From positions 3,497,694 through 3,561,693 of the forward strand of contig OY282378.1 in NCBI GenBank assembly GCA_958295835.1: a stretch of DNA of 64,000 bases, read 5' to 3'. Source of the stretch: an uncultured Gammaproteobacteria bacterium. GTDB lineage: Bacteria; Pseudomonadota; Gammaproteobacteria; HK1. The notes under the pieces are model-generated. The model was not told the DNA's origin. It searched no databases and was given only the letters and a program-made list of their open reading frames with translations. The position numbers and the translations under genes were made by a program. Below are positions 24,502-32,687 of the stretch, one piece after another; positions within the stretch are counted from its first letter, which is position 1; each line of letters begins with the position of its first letter.

Positions 24502-25509
24502 ATGGCCAGGCGACGCGGACGCGGGATCGCATCGGTGAACTACCCGATCGGCATGAACCTGGGCGGGGACCCGAGCCAGGCCCTCGTGCATTCCAATCCC
24601 GGCGGCAAGTTCACCGTTGCCCTGTCCTCGATCGATCTGGGCCAGGGCATGAAGAGCGTGGTGCGCCAGATCTGCGCGGAGGCGCTCGGGGTCCCGGTCG
24701 AGGACGTCTTCGTCGATACCGCGGACTCCGACACCGGTCCGCACTGCATGGGCAGCTTCGCGTCGCGCGGGACGCACCGGGTCGGCAACGCGGTCATCGC
24801 GGCGGCCGAGGAAGCGCGCGGGGTCCTCCTGGAGGCGGCGGCGGAGAAGCTGGAGGTGGACGCCGCCGATCTCGTCACCGACGGCCGCGGCAACATTCAC
24901 GTGCGCGGTGCTCCTTCGCGCTTCATCACGGTGGCCGACGCCTCCGCGGCGGCGCAGTTCGAGCAGGGCCGCACCGTGTCGGGGCGCGGGATCTTCCTCG
25001 TACCGATGTCGACTCCGGACCCGGAGACCGGTGAGATGGACCCGGTGACCTGCTACGCGCACGCCTGCACCGTGGCCGAGGTGGAGGTGGACGACGAGAC
25101 CGGAGAGGTCGAGGTCATTTCGATCGAGGCCGCCTACGAGGTCGGGCGGGCGATGAACCCCAGGCTCGTGGAGCAGCAGCTCGTCGGCGGCGGCTGGATG
25201 GGGATGAGCCACGCGCTGTGGGAGACCACCGAGCCCTACTACCCCGATCGCTCCCACGGCCCGACCGACTTCAACCAGTACCTGATGCCCGGCCCGGGCG
25301 ACATCTGCGAGCAGCGCTTCACGATCCTGGAGCGCCCCGCCCCGGACGGACCCTACGGCGGCAAGGGGGTCGGCGAGATGTGCTCGACCCCACCGATCCC
25401 CGCCATCGCCAACGCGATCTTCGACGCGGTCGGGGTGCGCATCGACGAGATGCCGTTCACCCCGGAGAAGATCCTGCGTGCGCTGAAGGAGCAGGGCGGG
25501 GCACGGTGA
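24502..25509 (+). CDS. Molybdenum hydroxylase large subunit, C-terminal half (NdhM-like)
   Basis: 335 residues carrying the last Mo-cofactor-binding portion. RGRGIASVNYPIGMNLGGDP aligns with RRRGVGIACMWYGCGN of the first hydroxylase. IDLGQGMKSVVRQICAEAL, DSDTGPHCMGSFASRGTHRVGNA and the terminal YGGKGVGEMCSTPPIPAIANA follow, the last containing the catalytic Glu. ATG 24502 has GAGGAG upstream and sits four bases after the stop of the N-terminal half. Together the two halves rebuild one full large subunit with no missing block, so the split is clean and not a frameshift. Confidence 0.92.
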   Translation: MARRRGRGIASVNYPIGMNLGGDPSQALVHSNPGGKFTVALSSIDLGQGMKSVVRQICAEALGVPVEDVFVDTADSDTGPHCMGSFASRGTHRVGNAVIAAAEEARGVLLEAAAEKLEVDAADLVTDGRGNIHVRGAPSRFITVADASAAAQFEQGRTVSGRGIFLVPMSTPDPETGEMDPVTCYAHACTVAEVEVDDETGEVEVISIEAAYEVGRAMNPRLVEQQLVGGGWMGMSHALWETTEPYYPDRSHGPTDFNQYLMPGPGDICEQRFTILERPAPDGPYGGKGVGEMCSTPPIPAIANAIFDAVGVRIDEMPFTPEKILRALKEQGGAR

Positions 25510-25531
25510 GGCTTCGCACGGTGCAAGTGCA

Positions 25532-26626
25532 ATGAGACGCCGGCTCGCCTGGACTGCGCCCGTGAAGGCCGGACACAAGCTCCGGCCGGCGCCCGGCGGC
25601 GGGCCGGCCCCGGGATCCGGTCAGGCCCCGGGGGCCGGGGCGAATGGAAGGACGCCGACCGGTTCGGTGTCGAGGCGGGGATCAACCGACCCGACAGCCG
25701 TGGTACCGGGTCCCGAACCGGAACGGGAATCCGGCCGGGACGCGCCGCGCCCGGCCCGCGCTCCGCGCCGCTTCCAGTCCCCCGAAGCGCTCGGCTCGGC
25801 GCTGCGCGGCGCTGCCTACGTGGCCGGCGAGGGTCTCGGCACCGCGGCCTTCCTCGCGCTGGCGCTCGGCAAGCCGCTACTGCTCGAAGGCGCGCCCGGA
25901 GTGGGCAAGACCGAGGCCGGCAAGGCGCTTGCGGAGGTGCTCGGCCGCGACCTCATCCGGCTCCAGTGCTACGAGGGGATGGACGCCTCCGCCGCGCTCT
26001 ACGAGTGGAACTACCCCGCGCAGATGCTCGCGCTACGCCGCGCCGGCGAGCGCGACGTCGATCTGTACGACGAGGCGTTCCTGATCGAACGCCCGCTGCT
26101 GGCGGCGTTGCGCGCTCCGGCGCGCACCCTGCTGCTCATCGACGAGATCGACCGCTCGGACCACGAGTTCGAGGCGTTTCTCCTGGAGTTCCTGTCCGAC
26201 TTCCAGATCTCGATCCCGGAGACGGGCACGCTGCGCGCCGCGGAGCCGCCGGTCGTCGTCCTCACCTCGAACCGCACCCGGGAACTGCACGAGGCCCTGC
26301 GCCGGCGCTGTGTCTACGACTGGATCGCCTACCCCGAGCCCGAGAAGGAGATCGAGATCGTGGGGCTGCGCGCCCGGGACGTGGCCGAGCGTACCGCCCG
26401 CGCCGTGGTTGCCGCGGTCGGCGAGCTGCGCGAGATGCCGCTCGCGAAGCCGCCGGGGGTCGCGGAGGCGATCGACTGGGCGGAGGCGGCAGAAATGCTC
26501 GCGGCGTCCGGGACCCGGTGGCCCCTCGCCTTCCGCCGTGCGATCGGTGCCGCGTTGAAGGACGAGGAGGACGTCCATTTCGTTGCCGACAAGCTCGACG
26601 ACGTGCTGGAACGGGCCGTGGGGTGA
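25532..26626 (+). CDS. MoxR-type AAA+ ATPase, CoxD-like hydroxylase maturation factor
   Basis: 364-residue AAA+ ATPase. Walker A GAPGVGKTEAGKAL near residue 118, Walker B TLLLIDEIDRSDHEFEAF near 205, sensor VLTSNRTRELHEALRRRC and the helical lid follow the MoxR plan. In CO dehydrogenase clusters the homologue CoxD helps assemble the active site of the molybdenum enzyme, together with the VWA protein CoxE, whose homologue lies downstream. The first 85 residues are disordered Pro/Gly/Arg-rich sequence not usual for the family, so a start further in (for example before RRFQSPEALGSAL) is possible. Confidence 0.88.
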   Translation: MRRRLAWTAPVKAGHKLRPAPGGGPAPGSGQAPGAGANGRTPTGSVSRRGSTDPTAVVPGPEPERESGRDAPRPARAPRRFQSPEALGSALRGAAYVAGEGLGTAAFLALALGKPLLLEGAPGVGKTEAGKALAEVLGRDLIRLQCYEGMDASAALYEWNYPAQMLALRRAGERDVDLYDEAFLIERPLLAALRAPARTLLLIDEIDRSDHEFEAFLLEFLSDFQISIPETGTLRAAEPPVVVLTSNRTRELHEALRRRCVYDWIAYPEPEKEIEIVGLRARDVAERTARAVVAAVGELREMPLAKPPGVAEAIDWAEAAEMLAASGTRWPLAFRRAIGAALKDEEDVHFVADKLDDVLERAVG

Positions 26627-26689
26627 GGGGATGAACTTCGGGTAAGCGATCCGATCACGGCTCGGCGTGTTTACACCCGGAAGCTCCGC

Positions 26690-27076
26690 TCAGTCGCGGA
26701 TCATGTCGATCTCGACGTCGATCCCGGCCGTGAGCCATGCCCTGTCCCCGGTCAGCGCGGGTAGTCCGGTGGATTTTGCGAGGGCAAGACAGGCCCGGTC
26801 TCCCAGCGACAGTCCGCCGGAACGAGTCGTGCGGCGCAACTCGGCCGAGACCTGTGCCTGACGGGCGTCGAAGGGCACGCACTCGACGCCCAGCTTGACC
26901 ATGTCGGCCCCTATCTCGGCATCCGTGAGTCCCAAATCGGAAAGAACGGTCCCGACCTCCGCCAGGTTCACAGCGGAAACCAGGGACCGCGCGATGCGCT
27001 CGCGAACGTACCCGGCGCCCGGCTCGTTCTTGACGAGTGCAAGTATGGCCGATGCATCGATCACATACTCAGGCAT
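26690..27076 (-). CDS. PIN-domain (VapC-type) ribonuclease toxin
   Basis: 128-residue PIN nuclease. The acidic metal site is made by D7 (YVIDASAILAL), E40 (SAVNLAEV), D92 (LSLGDRACLALA) and D109 (ALTGDRAW). Such toxins cut tRNA or rRNA. It overlaps the antitoxin gene by 8 bases and is read opposite to the surrounding coxD- and coxE-like genes. The C-terminus is convergent with the coxD-like gene, leaving 63 bases between stops. Confidence 0.9.
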   Translation of the reverse strand: MPEYVIDASAILALVKNEPGAGYVRERIARSLVSAVNLAEVGTVLSDLGLTDAEIGADMVKLGVECVPFDARQAQVSAELRRTTRSGGLSLGDRACLALAKSTGLPALTGDRAWLTAGIDVEIDMIRD

Positions 27077-27740
27077 TGCCGGCCTCTTCCTTCAGGGCTT
27101 CGCGGCGCCGCTCCTCGATGAGCGTGTCGACCAGGCTGACGTCAGAGGGAACGTACTTCGCCACCCGTTCCTGCACTTGCCGAAGCGCAGTGGCGCGGCT
27201 GTAGATGCGGATTTCGTCCTGTTCCACATCGAGGAATACATCGTCTTCGTCCTCGATACCGAGCGCTGCCAGGAAGGGTTCGGGGATCGCCAGCCGGCCA
27301 CGCCGGAGGGTGATCCGCACCGGGCCGAGTGCTTCCCCCGATGACGCATCGCGCACGGCGGAGGCGGCCGGATTGGCTTCGCCCGTCCCACCCGATCCAT
27401 GACCCGCTGCGTCGGCGGCGGGTCGCCGATCCGTCTCGGCGGCAGGCATCCGATCTGCCCCGGTTGCGTATTTCCGATCCGCTTCGGTCGCGAACACCGG
27501 GTTTCGTGGCAGGCCCGGCCTGCCGTCCGGCGTGGATCCTTCCCGGCGCGAGGCGCGGCGCCGCTCGTCCTCGACGAGCACGTTGCGGACGAACTGGTAC
27601 CGGATATCGAGCGCTCTCGCGATGTCCGCCCGCGCGAGCCCCAGCCTGTCGAGTCGCCGGATCTTGTCCGACTTGGTCGCGTCGCCGTCCACGATGTCGA
27701 GAACGGCTGCTTCGTCCGCGTTTTCCAATGCATGGTTCAT
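27069..27740 (-). CDS. Two-domain antitoxin: helix-turn-helix plus AbrB-type
   Basis: 223 residues. The N-terminal part contains a predicted helix-turn-helix, SDKIRRLDRLGLARADIARA followed by LDIRYQFVRNVL. The C-terminal part, RITLRRGRLAIPEPFLAALG then IEDEDDVFLDVE, is a SpoVT/AbrB (MazE-like) swapped-hairpin domain. Between them lies a roughly 70-residue Ala/Asp/Arg/Gly linker with repeated TEADRK-ATGADR-type words. ATG 27740 has AGGTGG five bases upstream; an upstream ATG at 27794 falls inside the predicted promoter, so it is rejected. Two DNA-binding domains in one antitoxin suggest tight autoregulation. Confidence 0.8.
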   Translation of the reverse strand: MNHALENADEAAVLDIVDGDATKSDKIRRLDRLGLARADIARALDIRYQFVRNVLVEDERRRASRREGSTPDGRPGLPRNPVFATEADRKYATGADRMPAAETDRRPAADAAGHGSGGTGEANPAASAVRDASSGEALGPVRITLRRGRLAIPEPFLAALGIEDEDDVFLDVEQDEIRIYSRATALRQVQERVAKYVPSDVSLVDTLIEERRREALKEEAGNA

Positions 27741-27778
27741 GTGGAGCCACCTGTCGTGTCCCCCGCTCAGGGCCGGAA

Positions 27779-27807
27779 ACACTAGGTAGTACATATCTGA
27801 CTGTCAA
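27779..27807 (-). promoter_or_regulatory. Predicted promoter of the AbrB/PIN operon
   Basis: Minus strand: a perfect TTGACA, 17-base spacer, then TAGTGT. The -35 region overlaps a pair of near-repeats, TCAGTATTGAC and TCAGATATGTAC, which could be antitoxin operators. This is one of few AT-rich patches in the neighbourhood. Confidence 0.6.
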
Positions 27808-28245
27808 TACTGAACTAACAACTGTTTCACGGTATCAGCAGCCCCGTTTCCCGGATGCTTCCCGCAATGCGGCAATTCCCGCTCACGCCCTGACACGCGA
27901 TGTCACGACCCGGTATCGCGCCAATTCCAATGGCCGGAACGCCCGATCGTGGCGGATCTTCGGAGGTTCTCGCGCTTGGCGGGAATTGTTGCCCGCAATG
28001 TCCCGGCCCTGACGCGCCACTGGCGCCCGACTATACTCATCCGCCGATGGCTGATCGGGTGGACGCCGTGTCCGTACCCGCGACGAGGCTTCGGCGATGC
28101 GTGAGTATTTCGGCACGCAACTCGTGGACGTGCAGTCCATGGCCGAACGATTGCGCCGTCGTGGAGATTCGCCAAGCCGGCGAATCCGGTGCCGGACGAC
28201 GAGCCGCCGCGCAATCCACGGGCTGAGCGATCGGGGAGCGGCCGA
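27808..28245. other. Unassigned spacer before the coxE-like gene
   Basis: About 440 bases to the right of the antitoxin promoter with no gene I can support. A plus-strand frame from 28097 (MREYFGTQLVDVQSMAERLR and about 20 more codons) looks mildly protein-like but matches nothing I recognise. It may be the remains of a gene lost when the toxin-antitoxin pair entered between the coxD- and coxE-like genes. GGGGAG for the next gene is at 28233. Confidence 0.4.
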
Positions 28246-29469
28246 ATGATCGACTCCGCGGCGATGCCGGCGCCCGCCCGCCATCTGGCGGGGTTCCCGC
28301 CCTTCCTTCGCGGCTTCGGCTTCACCACGTCTCCGGAGCAGACGATTGCATTCCTCGCGGGGGTGGAGCTTCTCGGCCCGCGCGGCATCGACGACGTCCG
28401 CCGCGCCGCGGTCGCAACCCTCGCCCCCCCGCGCGAGCGGGCCGGGGAGTTCGAGGCCCTGTTCCGCGCCTGGTTTCACGGCGAGGTTGCACCCGTCCCG
28501 GTTGAGAGCGAGGACGAGACCGAGGTCCGGATCCATGACGAGGGCGGCGGGGTCCACGAGCCGCCGGAGGCGCCCGAAACCGGCGAGTCGGGCCGTTCCG
28601 CGACCGTGGCCGAGATGCTCGGCGCCCGGCGTTTCCGGGCCGGCGCAGGGATCGAGTCCTTGCGCCGCTTCGCGCGCGAGGCGCCCGGGGGCCTGCCACG
28701 CCGCCGCGGCCTGCGCCGCGCACCGGCGCGCAAGGGCGAGACCGTCGATCTGCGCCGTACGCTCCGCGCCGCGGTGCGCCAGGGGGGCGATACCCCGGTG
28801 CTGCCGTGGCGCCGGCGCAAGCCCCGCCAGCGCCGGATCCTCCTGCTGATCGACATCTCGGGTTCGATGAAGGCGCACACCGAGGGGACGTTGCGCTTCG
28901 CGCACGTGCTCTACCACGCGGCCGAGCATATGGAGTGCTTCACCCTCGGCACCCGGCTCACGCGCGTCACCGGCGCATTGCGGCTGCGCAACCCCGATAC
29001 GGCGCTCGCGAAGGCGTCCGCGCTGGCGCCCGACTGGGACGGGGGCACCCGGCTCGGCGACGCGCTCCGGGCCTTCCTCTCGGTGCCCCGTTTCGCCGGC
29101 TACGCGCGCGGCGCTGCCGCCGTGGTGCTCTCGGACGGGCTGGAGCGCGGCGGCCCCGATGCGATGGCCGCCGCCGTCGCACGTCTCTCCAGGCTCGCGT
29201 GGCGGGTGAGCTGGCTCACGCCGCTCGCGGCCGACCCCGTGTTCCGGCCCGAGACCACGGGCCTCGCCGCGGTCGTGCCCTACCTCGACGATCTGGGAGA
29301 CGGCGCCTCGCCGGATGCCCTGTGCCGCCACATGCTCTCGCTCGGCCGCATCAGCGGCCGCGGACGCCTCAGCGGCCGCGGGCGCATCCGGGGCCGGGCG
29401 GCGGCCGAAGGCGGCGCTCCGCATCGGCCGCGTAGCGGCACGCCCACGGCTGATTCGTCCTCGTGCTGA
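28246..29469 (+). CDS. VWA-domain protein, CoxE-like hydroxylase maturation factor
   Basis: 407 residues. The C-terminal half is a von Willebrand A domain with the metal-ion site DISGSMKAHTEG near residue 206, GGTRLGDALRAFL near 265 and VVLSDGLERGG near 290. The N-terminal half (HLAGFPPFLRGFGFTTSPEQ) is typical of CoxE. CoxE works with CoxD in building the active site of the molybdenum enzyme. ATG 28246 has GGGGAG eight bases upstream. The last 50 residues are Arg/Gly repeats (ISGRGRLSGRGRIRGRA). In related clusters it directly follows coxD; here 1.6 kb with a toxin-antitoxin pair separates them. Confidence 0.9.
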   Translation: MIDSAAMPAPARHLAGFPPFLRGFGFTTSPEQTIAFLAGVELLGPRGIDDVRRAAVATLAPPRERAGEFEALFRAWFHGEVAPVPVESEDETEVRIHDEGGGVHEPPEAPETGESGRSATVAEMLGARRFRAGAGIESLRRFAREAPGGLPRRRGLRRAPARKGETVDLRRTLRAAVRQGGDTPVLPWRRRKPRQRRILLLIDISGSMKAHTEGTLRFAHVLYHAAEHMECFTLGTRLTRVTGALRLRNPDTALAKASALAPDWDGGTRLGDALRAFLSVPRFAGYARGAAAVVLSDGLERGGPDAMAAAVARLSRLAWRVSWLTPLAADPVFRPETTGLAAVVPYLDDLGDGASPDALCRHMLSLGRISGRGRLSGRGRIRGRAAAEGGAPHRPRSGTPTADSSSC

Positions 29470-29656
29470 AAGTAGCGTGGTTTCTTGTCGGGAGAGGGGC
29501 CTCGTCCGTGAGGACGAACTGGCCCTGGCGGCACGCCGTCCGGTCCTGCCCAGGATCGGTCCGTTGATTCACGATGAAATGGGGAACGGGAATGACTGCG
29601 CCCGGTAAGGCATCATCCGGCCCTGCCCGGCGCCGATCCGCGGGGAATCGATTGCA

Positions 29657-30574
29657 ATGAGTGCACTCTCCATCGTCGATGCCCATCACCACATCTGGCG
29701 CCGAGCCGATCTGCCGTGGCTGTCCGGGCCGATGCAGCCGCGGATCTTCGGTCCCTACGAGGCCATCCGGCGCGACTACCTCATCGGCGAATATCTCGAC
29801 GACCTCGTGGGCAGCCCGGTGACGCGATCGGTCTACGTGCAGGCGAACTGGGCGCCGGAACGGTTCGAGGACGAGGTCGCGTGGGTGCAGGCGGTGGCCG
29901 ATGAGTCCGGCTGGCCGCACGCCATCGTCGGCTATGCCGATCTCCTCGCCGCCGACGTGCGCCCGCGGCTCGACCGGCTCGCGAAGTACCCGCGGCTGCG
30001 CGGCGTGCGCATGCAGCTCCACTGGCACGAGAACGAGACCTACCGCTTCGCGCCGCGTCCCGACCTTGCGCTCGATCCGGTGCTGCAACGCAACGTCGCC
30101 CGGCTCGCCGATTACGATCTCGTGTTCGATCTCCAGGTCTTCGCCGGGCAGATGGCGGGCGCGGCCGAGCTCGCGGCGGCGTGTCCGGACGTCACCTTCG
30201 TGCTCCAGCACGCCGGCATGCTCGAGGATCTGTCGCCCGCAGGCCGCGCCGAGTGGCGGGCCGGCATGGAGCGGCTCGCGGCGCGGCCGAACGTCTTCTC
30301 CAAGCTCTCCGCCTTCGGCACCTTCATCCACCGCAACGACCCGACCCACGTCGCGCGTATCCTCCGCGACACGGTGGCGATCTTCGGCGCGGATCGATGC
30401 CTGTTCGGATCGAACTTCCCGATCGAGAAGCTCTGGACGAGCTACGGCACCCTGCTCGATGCATTCCGCGACGCCGCCGCGGGCCTGGACGCCGCCGCCC
30501 GCGCGGCCATCTTCGAGAAGACGGCGGTGCGGATCTACCGGCTTCAGGCGGAAGCCGCACCGTATGCACATTGA
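29657..30574 (+). CDS. Amidohydrolase-related metal hydrolase (COG3618 type)
   Basis: 305-residue TIM-barrel hydrolase of the amidohydrolase-2 family. VDAHHHIW at residues 7-14 gives the first two metal-site His residues; GVRMQLHWHE near 119, VLQHAGMLED near 182 and RCLFGSNFPIEKLW near 250 supply His and Asp ligands and the family end. Members hydrolyse lactones (fuconolactonase, pyrone-dicarboxylate lactonase) or ring amides. Its position next to a lactonase and a cysteine-hydrolase fold suggests it opens a ring or removes a side group late in the pathway. Confidence 0.88.
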   Translation: MSALSIVDAHHHIWRRADLPWLSGPMQPRIFGPYEAIRRDYLIGEYLDDLVGSPVTRSVYVQANWAPERFEDEVAWVQAVADESGWPHAIVGYADLLAADVRPRLDRLAKYPRLRGVRMQLHWHENETYRFAPRPDLALDPVLQRNVARLADYDLVFDLQVFAGQMAGAAELAAACPDVTFVLQHAGMLEDLSPAGRAEWRAGMERLAARPNVFSKLSAFGTFIHRNDPTHVARILRDTVAIFGADRCLFGSNFPIEKLWTSYGTLLDAFRDAAAGLDAAARAAIFEKTAVRIYRLQAEAAPYAH

Positions 30575-30756
30575 GGAGCAGGGTACGGGGTCCGCGGGCT
30601 TCGGGCCGGATCGCCGGCCATGAGGCGGTGGACACCCCACTTGACGGAGGCGCACGGGCATACCGGGCTCCGCGATTGCGGCGCACCGGCGCTTGCGATG
30701 AGAATCGGGCAAGAGACCGGGATTCCGGCGCCGTTTCCGGGCCAGGGAGCAGTCAG

Positions 30757-32610
30757 ATGACCCACGACGTACGCCGCAGCGAGTTCACGTCCCTCGTCGC
30801 CCCCGACGCGCCGGTGCGACGGATCGGCACCGGCTTCGAGTTCACCGAGGGACCGATCTGGCACCCGACCGAGCACTACCTGCTGTTCTCCGACATGCCG
30901 GGCGACGTGCGCCGGCGGTGGGACGAGGCGGGCGGGGTGCGCGAGGTGATGCGCCCGGCCAACAAGTGCAACGGCATGACCTACGACGCGGACCTGAACC
31001 TCGTCATCTGCGAGCACGCGACGTCGAGCCTGGTACGCCTGTCCCCGAACGGGCGGCGCGAGGTCCTCGCCTCGCATTTCGAGGGCAAGGAGCTCAACAG
31101 CCCGAACGACGTCTGCGTGCGCTCCGACGGCGCCATCTACTTCACCGACCCGTGGTTCGGCCGGATGCCGGGCTTCGGCGTCGAACGGCCGCGCGAGCTG
31201 GGATGGCAGGGCGTGTTCCGCGTATCGCCGGCCGGGAAGCTCGACCTCGTGGTCGACAAGCGCCAGTTCGACCAGCCGAACGGACTCTGCTTCTCGCCCG
31301 ACGAGAGCCTGCTCTACGTCAACGACACCACCCGGGCCCTCATCCGGGTGTTCGACGTCGCCCCCGACGGATCGCTCTCCCACGGGCGGCTGTTCGCGCA
31401 GGGGATCCAGTCCTCGCGGGAGGCCGGGGTTCCGGACGGGATGAAGTGCGACGCCAGGGGCAACGTCTGGGTGACCGCGCCCGGCGGCATCCGGGTCTAC
31501 TCGCCGCGCGGCGCGCAGCTCGGCACCGTGCGCATCCCCGAGATGCCCGCGAACCTGCACTGGGGCGGGGAGGACTGGCGCACCCTGTTCGTATGCGCCA
31601 CCACGTCGGTGTACGCGGTCGAGACGAAGGTGGGAGCCAGCGTCGAGCCCTTCATGCGCGCGGAATCCCGTCCTCGCCGCAGTGCGGTCCGAGGGCCTCG
31701 CGCCGGGTCCTCCATGCGGCGTGGCGGCCCCGCTTCGCCTGGCTTCGCTGCATCGTCCGGCGGCGCCGCTTCATCGGGCGCCGCCGCGCCGCCGTCCGCG
31801 CTGGCCGTAGCGCGGACCTCCGCCAGTGTGCCGCTCGCCACGAACCTCACCCTCGACCCCGCACGCTGCGCCCTCATCATCCAGGACATGCAGAACGACG
31901 TCGTCTCCGAGGGCGGCGCATTCGCCGAAAGCGGCTCGGCGCAGCATGCGCGCGAGCAGAACGTCGTCGAGAACATCCGCCGTCTCGCCGACGCCTGCCG
32001 CGCGTGCGGGGTGATGGTGGTGCACGTCCACTTCCTCGTCGAGCCCGGTTCCCCGGGCCTCACCCTCAACGCGCCGCTGTTCGAGGGCCTGGCCGACGCG
32101 AATGCGCTGGTGCGCGGAACGTGGGGCGCGGCCCCGGTCGAGGGCCTGGAGCCCCGGCCGGGCGATCACGCGGTCACCAAGATGCGCATGAGCGCGTGGG
32201 AGGGCTCGTCGCTTGAAACGGTGCTCAAGTCCGCCGGACGCGACATCCTCATCGACACCGGGGCGTGGACCAACATGTCGATCGAGCACACCGCGCGCAC
32301 CGGCGCCGACAAGGGCTACTTCATGATCGTGCCCGAGGATGCGTGCTCGACGATGAACGCCGACTGGCACGCCGCGAGCATCGGGTATGCGATGCAGAAC
32401 GTCGCGATCGTCACCCGCACCGACGCGGTGGTCGCGGCGCTCGGCGCCGAGGCGCATGGCGTGGTGGCGTCCGGCGGTGCCGGACCTGCTGCTTCGCCGG
32501 TCGCGAACCTGCCGCCGGCGGGGAGACCGGCCGGATCGGGCAGCGCGGAGGCGGCCAACGAGGCCATCCGCCGCCGCATGCGCGAGAGGCGCGAGCGCGC
32601 CGGCGACTGA
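30757..32610 (+). CDS. Fusion of SMP-30/gluconolactonase and isochorismatase-like domain
   Basis: 617 residues. Residues 1-300 form an SMP-30 six-bladed propeller: GFEFTEGPIWHP (metal Glu), ELNSPNDVCVRSDGAIYFTD and GVPDGMKCDARGNVWVT (metal Asn and Asp). Residues 355-560 are a cysteine-hydrolase/isochorismatase fold: ALIIQDMQNDVV (Asp) and KMRMSAWEG (Lys). The nucleophile position reads GAWTNMSIEHTAR, with Ser where amidases of the family have Cys. A roughly 50-residue Ala/Ser/Gly/Arg linker joins the two, and a 60-residue low-complexity tail ends the protein. ATG 30757 has an AGGGAG nine bases upstream. The two domains are usually separate genes. Confidence 0.88.
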   Translation: MTHDVRRSEFTSLVAPDAPVRRIGTGFEFTEGPIWHPTEHYLLFSDMPGDVRRRWDEAGGVREVMRPANKCNGMTYDADLNLVICEHATSSLVRLSPNGRREVLASHFEGKELNSPNDVCVRSDGAIYFTDPWFGRMPGFGVERPRELGWQGVFRVSPAGKLDLVVDKRQFDQPNGLCFSPDESLLYVNDTTRALIRVFDVAPDGSLSHGRLFAQGIQSSREAGVPDGMKCDARGNVWVTAPGGIRVYSPRGAQLGTVRIPEMPANLHWGGEDWRTLFVCATTSVYAVETKVGASVEPFMRAESRPRRSAVRGPRAGSSMRRGGPASPGFAASSGGAASSGAAAPPSALAVARTSASVPLATNLTLDPARCALIIQDMQNDVVSEGGAFAESGSAQHAREQNVVENIRRLADACRACGVMVVHVHFLVEPGSPGLTLNAPLFEGLADANALVRGTWGAAPVEGLEPRPGDHAVTKMRMSAWEGSSLETVLKSAGRDILIDTGAWTNMSIEHTARTGADKGYFMIVPEDACSTMNADWHAASIGYAMQNVAIVTRTDAVVAALGAEAHGVVASGGAGPAASPVANLPPAGRPAGSGSAEAANEAIRRRMRERRERAGD

Positions 32611-32687
32611 TCGACACGAGAGGCGGTCCGCGTGACGCTCCGAAAGGAAGCCGTTGACGGCCGGTGCGTGCCCTGAAGGTCCCAGCG

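Noticed and set aside
24480..24510. The split hydroxylase as a frameshifted pseudogene
   Set aside because: Both halves have clean ends, the second has its own ribosome site, all active-site blocks are present, and split large subunits are known.
27903..28388. Minus-strand frame across the spacer before the coxE-like gene
   Set aside because: Runs into the 5' part of the coxE-like gene antisense and shows no domain.
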